Below, in pieces: positions 1-6,028 of a stretch of DNA of 13,661 nucleotides (its first letter is position 1; each line of letters begins with the position of its first letter). Below the pieces are notes generated by a model. It saw only the letters and a program-made list of their open reading frames with translations. It was not told the DNA's origin and made no database searches. The position numbers were made by a program, and so were the translations under genes. This DNA comes from an uncultured Frankineae bacterium (GTDB lineage: Bacteria > Actinomycetota > Actinomycetes > Mycobacteriales > SCTD01): positions 1-13,661 of the forward strand of contig CADCUE010000081.1 in assembly GCA_902805805.1 (NCBI GenBank), in the 5' to 3' direction.

Positions 1-1380
1 GTGTGCATGGTCGCCGCCTGGAAGGCGGGCGGGGTGATGGTGTCCATCAACCCGATGAGCCGCACCCGCGAGCTGACCTACCTGCTCAAGGACTCCGGCG
101 CCAAGGTGCTGGTCTGCCTGGAGGCGCTCTACGACGAGGTCGCCCGCGACGTGGTCCCGGAGACAGACGTCTCGTCGGTCCTCACGACCAGCGAGCTGGA
201 GTACCAGACCCGCAACGACGAGAGGCTGTTCAAGGGCGTCAGCCGGCAGCGCCACGACGGGACGACGGACTTCTCGGAGCTCATCGCGCAGCACCGCGGC
301 CAGGTCCCTCCGCCGGTCTCGCTGAGCCTGGACGACGTCGCGTTCCTCACCTACACCTCGGGGACCACCGGCGTGCCCAAGGGCGCGATGAACACCCACC
401 GCAACGTCGTCTTCACGGCCGCGCTCTACCGGGACTGGGCCCGTTTCGCTCCGGGTGGCTCCGTCTTCGGCATCGCGCCGCTGTTCCACATCACCGGTCT
501 GATCGGCCACATCGCGGTGAGCTTCCTGTCGCCCCTGCCGCTGGTGCTCGCCTACCGGTTCGAGCCCTCGGTGGTGCTCGACGCCCTGCTGGAGCACCGG
601 CCGACCTGCACGATCGGGGCCATCACCGCCTTCAACGCGCTGCTGAACTCGCCCGGGTTCACGAAGGACCACTTCTCGTCCTTCACGTCGGTCTACTCCG
701 GCGGTGCGGCGATCTCCCCGACGGCGGAGCAGGGCTTCCTCAAGGCCACGGGCACCCAGGTCCACAACGCGTACGGGCTCACCGAGACGACCTCGCCGAT
801 GACGCTGACGCCGTTCGGGTCACCGTCCCCCGTCGACCCCACCTCCGGCGCGCTGTCGGTCGGCGTCCCGGTCTGCAGCACGATCGTGCGGATCCAGGGG
901 GAGGACGGCGCGGACCTGCCGCTCGGCGAGGTGGGTGAGATCGTCGCGGACGGACCCCAGGTGGTGGCCGGCTACTGGGGCAAGCCGGAGGAGACGCAGG
1001 CGAGCCTGCCGGGCGGCGCGCTCAAGAGCGGTGACGTGGGGTTCATGAACCCCGACGGCTGGATCTTCATCGTCGACCGCAAGAAGGACATGATCAACGC
1101 GTCCGGCTACAAGGTGTGGCCCCGCGAGGTCGAGGACGTGCTGGCCGAGCACCCCGCCGTGCGCGAGTCCGCCGTCGTCGGCGTGCCGGACGAGAAGCGC
1201 GGCGAGACCGTCAAGGCCTTCGTCAGCGTCAAGCCGGGAGCGAGCGTCACCCCGGACGAGCTCATCGCCCACTGCAAGCAGCGCATGGCGGCCTACAAGT
1301 ACCCCCGCCAGGTGGAGATCATCGACGAGCTGCCCAAGACGGTGACCGGCAAGATCCTGCGGCGCGAGCTCAGGACCTAG
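1..1380 (+). CDS. Acyl-CoA synthetase (AMP-forming ligase), 5'-truncated by window edge
   Basis: The enzyme activates a carboxylic acid with ATP and couples it to CoA through an acyl-adenylate. The visible 459 residues carry the ANL-superfamily core motifs in order: phosphate-binding loop YTSGTTGVPKG (about 118-128), YGLTETT (258-264), SGDVG (343-347), the hinge region DRKKDMINASGYKVWP (359-374) and the C-terminal PKTVTGKILRREL with the catalytic lysine K451. The frame is open at base 1. The first visible residues (AAWKAGGVMVSINPMSR-like) normally lie about 70-80 residues into such proteins, so the GTG at position 1 is probably an internal valine and the true start lies upstream. It is the first visible gene of the catabolic run, 72 bp before the alcohol dehydrogenase. 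The acid substrate cannot be read from sequence; medium-chain or branched acids are possible. Family assignment is certain, specificity is not. Confidence 0.93.
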   Translation: MCMVAAWKAGGVMVSINPMSRTRELTYLLKDSGAKVLVCLEALYDEVARDVVPETDVSSVLTTSELEYQTRNDERLFKGVSRQRHDGTTDFSELIAQHRGQVPPPVSLSLDDVAFLTYTSGTTGVPKGAMNTHRNVVFTAALYRDWARFAPGGSVFGIAPLFHITGLIGHIAVSFLSPLPLVLAYRFEPSVVLDALLEHRPTCTIGAITAFNALLNSPGFTKDHFSSFTSVYSGGAAISPTAEQGFLKATGTQVHNAYGLTETTSPMTLTPFGSPSPVDPTSGALSVGVPVCSTIVRIQGEDGADLPLGEVGEIVADGPQVVAGYWGKPEETQASLPGGALKSGDVGFMNPDGWIFIVDRKKDMINASGYKVWPREVEDVLAEHPAVRESAVVGVPDEKRGETVKAFVSVKPGASVTPDELIAHCKQRMAAYKYPRQVEIIDELPKTVTGKILRRELRT

Positions 1381-1388
1381 TGCAGGCC

Positions 1389-1406
1389 GGCCGGCACCCG
1401 CCGGCC
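1389..1406 (+). other. Perfect GC hairpin between ligase and dehydrogenase genes
   Basis: A 7-bp perfect inverted repeat (GGCCGGC / GCCGGCC) with an ACCC loop starts 8 bases after the ligase stop codon. There is no T-tract, so it is not a classical intrinsic terminator. It could damp readthrough, protect the 3' end of the upstream message, or be a chance product of high GC content. Confidence 0.4.
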
Positions 1407-1452
1407 CGCCCCCGACCCGCGTGACGGCACGAGCCCCAGGAGGAGCACGACC

Positions 1453-2505
1453 ATGAGAGCTGCCCTGCTCACGGGATACCGCGAGGACTTCAGCATCGGC
1501 GACGTCCCCGAGCCGACGATCACCAGCCCCGCCGACGTCATCGTCCGCGTGGGAGCCGCCGGGTTCTGCCGCACCGACATCCACATGTGGGACGGCCAGT
1601 TCGACGAGGCGCAGAAGGGCGCCGGCATCGACCTGCCGTTCGTCTGCGGTCACGAGACGGCGGGATGGGTCGCAGAGGTCGGCTCGGGCGTCTCGCACAT
1701 CGCCGTCGGGGACGCGGTCCTGCTGCACCCGCTGGCGACCTGCGGCTACTGCAAGGCGTGCCGCGCCGGGGACGACATGCACTGCTCGGCCGGGGTGTTC
1801 CCGGGACTGTTCGCCCCCGGCGGCTTCGCCGAGATGGTGAAGACCAACGCGCGCGCCGTCGTGCCGCTCAAGGGCGGTCTGACGCCGGTGGACGTCGCGC
1901 CGCTCGGTGACGCCGGGCTGACGGCCTACCGCGCCGTGCGCAAGGCCCTGCCGCTGGCCGTCCCGGGGACCCGCACCGTCGTGCTCGGCGCAGGCGGACT
2001 CGGCCACATCGGCATCCAGGCCCTGCGCGCCCTGTCGCAGACCGAGATCATCGTGGTCGACCGCAGTCCCGAGGCGCTCGAGCACGCGCGCGGCTGGGGC
2101 GCCGACCACACGGTCCTGTCGAAGGAGGACCGCTCGCACGTGCAGGAGGTGCGCGACCTGACCGACGGGGCCGGCGCCGAGGTCGTCATCGACTACGTCG
2201 GCGAGGGCGGCGCCGAGCGGGACGGCGTCGAGCTGCTCGCTCACAACGGCGTCGACTTCCTCGTCGGCTACGGCGGCCGGCTCGACGTCGAGATCCTCAG
2301 CCAGGCGCTGTTCCCGGAGACCAGCTTCGTCGGCAACATCTGCGGCACCTACAACGAGCTCGTGGAGCTCGTCGCCCTGGCTGCCCGCGGGGCGGTCACG
2401 CTCACCACGACCACCTTCCCGCTCGAGGGCATCAACGACGCGCTGCACGCCCTCGACGAGGGCCGGATGATCGGGCGAGGCGTCCTCGTCCCCAACGAGA
2501 GCTGA
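1453..2505 (+). CDS. Zinc-dependent alcohol dehydrogenase (MDR family)
   Basis: This 350-residue protein is a medium-chain dehydrogenase/reductase that interconverts an alcohol and a carbonyl with a nicotinamide cofactor. Catalytic zinc ligands are visible as C39 (GFCRTD), H67-E68 (CGHET) and D153 (LGDAGLT). The structural zinc lobe has four cysteines at 97, 100, 103 and 111. The Rossmann glycine motif GAGGLG is at 179-184 and is followed by D203 at the end of the second strand, which favours NAD over NADP. The ATG start has a strong AGGAGG at 1438-1443 with 9-nt spacing. The gene lies 72 bp after the acyl-CoA ligase and 10 bp before the EthD gene, so an operon is likely. In this context it may oxidise or reduce a hydroxy/keto group on the acid or CoA ester handled by its neighbours; that role is inference. 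Family confident, substrate unknown. Confidence 0.93.
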   Translation: MRAALLTGYREDFSIGDVPEPTITSPADVIVRVGAAGFCRTDIHMWDGQFDEAQKGAGIDLPFVCGHETAGWVAEVGSGVSHIAVGDAVLLHPLATCGYCKACRAGDDMHCSAGVFPGLFAPGGFAEMVKTNARAVVPLKGGLTPVDVAPLGDAGLTAYRAVRKALPLAVPGTRTVVLGAGGLGHIGIQALRALSQTEIIVVDRSPEALEHARGWGADHTVLSKEDRSHVQEVRDLTDGAGAEVVIDYVGEGGAERDGVELLAHNGVDFLVGYGGRLDVEILSQALFPETSFVGNICGTYNELVELVALAARGAVTLTTTTFPLEGINDALHALDEGRMIGRGVLVPNES

Positions 2506-2515
2506 GGAGCGGCGC

Positions 2516-2836
2516 ATGTTCACGGTGACCTTCGTGCTGTACGAGCGCAGCGGCCTGGACCGCACGCAGGCCCTGCGCTACTGGCGGGAGACGCACGGGC
2601 CGATCGTCGCCGCCGTGCCGGGTGTCCAGCGGTACGTGCAGCAGCACGCGGTGGCGGCCCCGGACGGCGAGCCGCCCTTCCTGGGCGTGGCGAGCCTGAG
2701 CTTCGCCGACCAGGACGCGTTCGCGACTGCGGCGGGCTCGCCCGAGTTCGGCGCTGCCATCGCCGACCTGCCCAACTTCGCGGACGAGCAGCGGCTGCCC
2801 ACCGCGTTCGTCGACGAGGTCGTCGTCGTCGGCTGA
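2516..2836 (+). CDS. EthD-family small protein (dimeric alpha-beta barrel)
   Basis: A 106-residue protein with the EthD/dimeric alpha-beta barrel pattern: an N-terminal strand (FTVTFVLYER), then the helix motif ALRYWRETHGPIVAAVPGVQRYVQ typical of EthD proteins, a second strand around LGVASLSFAD, and a C-terminal strand ending in VVVVG. The length is normal for the family. EthD proteins accompany degradative oxidations in actinobacteria (named from ether-degrading Rhodococcus), mostly without a defined reaction. The Shine-Dalgarno GAGGAG (2504-2509) overlaps the stop codon of the upstream dehydrogenase, so translation is probably coupled. It sits between the dehydrogenase and the phosphotransferase genes. 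It could be a small accessory subunit of either, or a separate isomerase/cyclase-like enzyme; nothing in the sequence decides this. Confidence 0.85.
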   Translation: MFTVTFVLYERSGLDRTQALRYWRETHGPIVAAVPGVQRYVQQHAVAAPDGEPPFLGVASLSFADQDAFATAAGSPEFGAAIADLPNFADEQRLPTAFVDEVVVVG

Positions 2837-2864
2837 GCCTCGCGGACCGAGCCACCTGGAGGTC

Positions 2865-2889
2865 GGAGGACGTGATGGACCGCACATGA
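2865..2889 (+). promoter_or_regulatory. Strong SD plus tiny ORF overlapping the phosphotransferase start
   Basis: The best ribosome-binding site before the phosphotransferase, GGAGGA at 2865-2870, is 15 nt from its ATG (2886), too far for efficient initiation. It is 4 nt from another ATG (2875) in a different frame. That ATG opens a four-codon frame (M-D-R-T) whose TGA (2887-2889) overlaps the phosphotransferase ATG as ATGA. Termination-reinitiation from this mini-frame is a plausible way to start the downstream gene. No closer start codon lies in the phosphotransferase frame upstream. The layout is seen directly; the coupling role is inference. Confidence 0.4.
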
Positions 2890-3947
2890 CGACGGGACCC
2901 GAGGACGGGCGTCCTGCGGGGGTCGGCGACCCGCCGGGCCTCGACGTGGCAGGGCTGGAGGAGCACCTGCGCCGCCAGCTCCCCGAGCTCCTGCACGGTC
3001 CGCTGTCCGCACAGCTGGTGGCCGGCGGTCGCTCCAATCTGACCTACCTGCTCACCGACGGTCAGGACCGCTGGGTGCTGCGCCGCCCGCCGCTCGGCCA
3101 CGTGCTCGAGACGGCGCACGACATGGCGCGCGAGCACCGGCTGCTGGCCGCTCTCGCGCCGACGGACGTGCCCGTCCCGCGGCCCCTGCTGCTGGCCGGC
3201 CCCGAGCTGATCGGGGCGCCGTTCTACGTCATGGAGTTCGCCGACGGGCAGGTGCTGCGCGAGCGCCCGCAGCTGGAGAGCCTCGACGCGACCGCGGCGA
3301 CCGCGCTGGCCGACGAGCTCGTCGACGTGCTGGCCCGTCTGCACCGGATCGCCCCGGACACCGTCGGCCTGGCCGACCTCGGTCGCCCGCAGGGCTACCT
3401 GGACCGCCAGCTGCGCCGCTGGGCCCGGCAGCTGGCGGCGTCCCACAGCCGCGACCTGCCGGAGCTCAGCCGGCTCGCCGAGCGGCTGGCCGCCCGGCTG
3501 CCGGTCAGCTCGGCCACCTCGATCGTGCACGGGGACTACCGGCTGGACAACGTCGTGGTCGACGCCGACCGCGGGAGCATCGTCGCCGTCCTGGACTGGG
3601 AGATGGCCACGCTCGGCGACCCGCTCGCCGACCTGGCCTCGACGGTCATCTGGTGGGACGGCATGCAGGGTCTGGACAGCCCGATCGCCGCTGTCCCGGC
3701 CGACGTGCCCGGCTTCCCCGGCAGCGACCACCTGCTGGCGGCGTACGCCCGGCAGAGCAGCCTCGACCTGGAGCGGCTGCCCTGGTACCTCGGGTTCGCG
3801 TTCTTCAAGATCGCCGCGATCTTCGAGGGCATCCACTTCCGGGCCCAGCAGGGACTCACCGTCGGCGAGGGCTTCGAGCGCCTCGGCGACATGGTCCCGC
3901 CCCTCGTCGAGCGGGGGCACGCCGCCCTCGACCGCGACACCGCATGA
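2886..3947 (+). CDS. APH-fold phosphotransferase of the ACAD10/11 N-domain (LvaA-like) type
   Basis: This 353-residue protein has the aminoglycoside phosphotransferase/choline kinase fold. Visible elements are the nucleotide loop GGRSNLTY (47-54), a basic strand WVLRRPP (63-69), AREHRLL, the hinge FYVMEFADG (113-121), catalytic HGDYRLDN (215-222, base D217, N222) and metal-binding LDWEMATLGDP (236-246, D237). Features such as LRRPP, VPVPRP, GAPFYVMEF, HGDYRLDN, LDWEMATLGDPLAD and FKIAAIFEGI match what I recall of the N-terminal domain of human ACAD11 far better than drug-resistance kinases. In that family, and in LvaA of Pseudomonas putida, the enzyme phosphorylates the 4-hydroxyl of a 4-hydroxyacyl-CoA. 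An ACAD of the matching type follows 55 bp later, which supports the role. It is probably cytoplasmic, with no signal or membrane segments. An alternative start is GTG at 2946 (V21). Family sure; substrate inferred. Confidence 0.88.
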   Translation: MTTGPEDGRPAGVGDPPGLDVAGLEEHLRRQLPELLHGPLSAQLVAGGRSNLTYLLTDGQDRWVLRRPPLGHVLETAHDMAREHRLLAALAPTDVPVPRPLLLAGPELIGAPFYVMEFADGQVLRERPQLESLDATAATALADELVDVLARLHRIAPDTVGLADLGRPQGYLDRQLRRWARQLAASHSRDLPELSRLAERLAARLPVSSATSIVHGDYRLDNVVVDADRGSIVAVLDWEMATLGDPLADLASTVIWWDGMQGLDSPIAAVPADVPGFPGSDHLLAAYARQSSLDLERLPWYLGFAFFKIAAIFEGIHFRAQQGLTVGEGFERLGDMVPPLVERGHAALDRDTA

Positions 3948-4006
3948 CGACCCCCCGCGCGCCCGCTCCCGGCCCGCCCGCTCCCGACCTCCGGAGGACC
4001 CCGTGA
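3944..4006 (+). other. Bridging 20-codon mini-ORF between phosphotransferase and ACAD genes
   Basis: The 55-bp gap is spanned by a small reading frame whose ATG overlaps the phosphotransferase stop (ATGA, 3944-3947) and whose TGA overlaps the GTG start of the ACAD (GTGA, 4003-4006). The predicted 20-residue peptide is rich in proline and alanine. The three frames shift by -1 at each junction. It may be a translational coupling bridge; it could also be chance. The gap also contains an 11-bp direct repeat (GCCCGCTCCCG at 3961-3971 and 3976-3986) and the palindrome CCTCCGGAGG (3988-3997) that contains the ACAD Shine-Dalgarno. Confidence 0.3.
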
Positions 4007-5241
4007 CCGCTCTCGACGCCGAGCCGCTGCTGGCCGCGCCGTCCGACCGGGCCCGGGACCTGCACGCGCGCATGGTCGCGTTCATGCGCGACCGGGTGCT
4101 GCCGGCCGAGGGCGACTACCTCGCCCACCGCCGGGAGGCGGGCCCCGACGGACACGTCGTGCCGCCGGTGGTGGAGCGGCTCAAGGCCGAGGCCCAGGAG
4201 CTGGGGCTGTGGAACCTGTTCCTGCCGGCCGAGTCGGGGCTGACGCAGCTGGAGTACGCGCCGATCGCCGAGCTGTCCGGCTGGAGCAACGACCTGGCGC
4301 CGGAGGCCATCAACGGGCAGGCGCCGGACACCGGCAACATGGAGCTGCTGCACCTGCTGGGCACCGAGCAGCAGAAGCGCACCTGGCTGGAGCCCCTGCT
4401 GGCCGGGCACATCCGCTCGGCGTTCGCGATGACCGAGCCGGACGTCGCGAGCAGCGACGCCACGAACATCGCCACCCGGATCGAGCGCGACGGCGACGAC
4501 TACGTCATCACCGGGCGCAAGTGGTGGACCAGCGGGGCGATGGACCCGCGCTGCGCCGTGTTCATCGTCATGGGCAAGACCGATCCGGCGGCGCCGACCC
4601 ACCGGCAGCAGACGATGGTGATCGTCCCGCGGGAGACGCCGGGTGTGACGGTGGTGCGTGACCTGCCGCTGTTCGGCCACCACGACCAGCACGGCCACGC
4701 CGAGGTCCGCTTCGACGGTGCGCGGGTGCCCGTGGGCAACGTCGTGGGGGAGGAGGGCGGCGGCTTCGCCGCGGCGCAGGCGCGGCTCGGTCCCGGCCGC
4801 ATCCACCACTGCATGCGGGCCCTCGGCGCGGCCGAGCGGGCGCTGGCGCTGATGGTCGAGCGGTCGCAGTCGCGGGTCGCCTTCGGCGGGCCGCTGTCGG
4901 AGCAGGGCGTCGTGCGGCAGCAGATCGCCGAGTCGCGGCTCGAGATCGAGCAGGCCCGGCTGCTGTGCCACCGCGCCTGCGCGGTCATCGACACGGCCGG
5001 GAACAAGGCCGCCCGCGACCTGGTGGCGCTGGCCAAGGTCGCCGTCCCCCGCGCCGCGACGTCGGTCATCGACCGGGCCATCCAGGTGCACGGCGGCGCG
5101 GGAGTCACCGACGTCACGCCCCTGGCGGCGATGTACGGCTGGCACCGGGCGATGCGGCTGTTCGACGGACCGGACGAGGTCCACCTCCGGTCGATCGCCA
5201 AGGCCGAGCTCGGCCGCACTCCCGTGCTGCCGCCGCGATGA
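4003..5241 (+). CDS. Acyl-CoA dehydrogenase of the ACAD10/11 (LvaC-like) type
   Basis: A 412-residue flavoprotein of the acyl-CoA dehydrogenase fold. Visible motifs are FAMTEPDVASSDATNI (141-156), GRKWWTSGAMDPRC (171-184), LGPGRIHHCMR (262-272), QVHGGAGV (361-368) and FDGPDEVH (387-394). The WWTSGA, GPGRIHHCMR and DGPDEVH signatures are those I recall from the ACAD10/ACAD11 subfamily rather than from short- or medium-chain dehydrogenases. At the position of the medium-chain ACAD catalytic glutamate (YEG motif) there is aspartate D388. In the subfamily model the enzyme eliminates phosphate from a 4-phosphoacyl-CoA to form an enoyl-CoA, and the kinase gene directly upstream fits this. The GTG start has GGAGG at 3993-3997 with 5-nt spacing. 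Its stop overlaps the crotonase ATG (ATGA). A conventional alpha,beta-dehydrogenation cannot be excluded. Confidence 0.92.
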   Translation: MTALDAEPLLAAPSDRARDLHARMVAFMRDRVLPAEGDYLAHRREAGPDGHVVPPVVERLKAEAQELGLWNLFLPAESGLTQLEYAPIAELSGWSNDLAPEAINGQAPDTGNMELLHLLGTEQQKRTWLEPLLAGHIRSAFAMTEPDVASSDATNIATRIERDGDDYVITGRKWWTSGAMDPRCAVFIVMGKTDPAAPTHRQQTMVIVPRETPGVTVVRDLPLFGHHDQHGHAEVRFDGARVPVGNVVGEEGGGFAAAQARLGPGRIHHCMRALGAAERALALMVERSQSRVAFGGPLSEQGVVRQQIAESRLEIEQARLLCHRACAVIDTAGNKAARDLVALAKVAVPRAATSVIDRAIQVHGGAGVTDVTPLAAMYGWHRAMRLFDGPDEVHLRSIAKAELGRTPVLPPR

Positions 5242-6014
5242 GCGTGCGCTACGAGCTGGCCGGCGGCGCCGCGCGGCTCACCCTGGCCGCGCCCGAGCGG
5301 GGCAACCCGCTGGACCCGCCGATGGCCGACGCGCTGCTGGCTGCCGTCCGCCGCGCCCGCGCCGACGACGCGCGCGTCGTGGTGCTGCGGGGCGAGGGAC
5401 GCGCCTTCAGCGTCGGGGGGGACGTCAACGCCTTTGCCGCCGCGGCGGACCGCGAGCAGCTGGTCGACGACCTCGCCGAGACGCTGCACCGCGCGGTCAG
5501 CGACCTGCACCGCATGGACGCCGTCGTCGTGTCGGCCGTGCACGGCGTGGCAGCCGGCGCCGGGGTGTCGCTGGCCGCAGCGGCCGACATCGTGCTGGCG
5601 GCAGCGTCCGCCCGCTTCACGCTCGCCTACACCCGGATCGGGCTGTCCCCGGACGGCGGCAGCTCGCTGCTGCACGCCTCGGTCGGCCTGCACCGGGCGC
5701 TGCACCTCGCGCTGCTCAACCCCCTGCTGACCGCCGACCAGGCGCAGGCTGCCGGTCTGGTCGCCGAGGTGCACCCCGACGACGAGCTCGACGCCGCGCT
5801 GGACCGCGTCGTCGAGCAGCTGCTCGCCGGCTCGCGCACGGCCCAGGTCGCCGCCAAGCGACTGCTCCGCGAGGTCGCCCTGCCCGGGGCGGAGGGGGCG
5901 CTGCGCCGCGAGACGCTGTCGATCCGCGCGTGCGCCGCCGACCCCGACGGCCGCGAGGGCGTCGACGCGTTCGTCGCCAAGCGCCCGCCGGCGTTCCCCA
6001 GTCGCCGGTCCTGA
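5238..6014 (+). CDS. Enoyl-CoA hydratase/isomerase family protein (crotonase, PaaG-like active site)
   Basis: A 258-residue crotonase. The oxyanion-hole segments are visible as GRAFSVGGDVNAF (54-66) and HGVAAGAGVSLAAAADI (102-118). Both glutamates of classical enoyl-CoA hydratase are absent: S111 replaces the first (usual GGCE) and the second falls in TRIGLS (132-137). An aspartate, D139 in LSPDGGSS, sits where PaaG-type isomerases place their catalytic aspartate. This favours double-bond or epoxide isomerisation over hydration. The start ATG (5238) overlaps the ACAD stop as ATGA, so the two are translationally coupled. This start gives a normal length and N-terminus; the frame continues open upstream without meaning. 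It may shift the double bond left by the ACAD so that beta-oxidation can continue. Family sure, reaction inferred. Confidence 0.92.
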   Translation: MSVRYELAGGAARLTLAAPERGNPLDPPMADALLAAVRRARADDARVVVLRGEGRAFSVGGDVNAFAAAADREQLVDDLAETLHRAVSDLHRMDAVVVSAVHGVAAGAGVSLAAAADIVLAAASARFTLAYTRIGLSPDGGSSLLHASVGLHRALHLALLNPLLTADQAQAAGLVAEVHPDDELDAALDRVVEQLLAGSRTAQVAAKRLLREVALPGAEGALRRETLSIRACAADPDGREGVDAFVAKRPPAFPSRRS

Positions 6015-6028
6015 GGCGGGACGCGACC

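Noticed and set aside
820..2565. A 581-codon minus-strand open frame opposite the ligase and dehydrogenase
   Set aside because: Composition is dominated by Asp, Val, Ala, Gly and Arg with no domain; the sense strand carries full motif sets.
2516..2836. LvaB homologue
   Set aside because: Size and position would fit, but the RYWRETHGP motif is EthD-type; I see no basis to call it LvaB.
2886..3947. Aminoglycoside resistance kinase
   Set aside because: The fold is shared, but the specific motifs and the ACAD neighbour indicate the ACAD10/11-type acyl-CoA kinase group.
4965..5237. N-terminal extension of the crotonase
   Set aside because: It overlaps the ACAD gene and is Arg/Gly/Pro-rich; the ATG at 5238 with the ATGA overlap gives a normal crotonase N-terminus.
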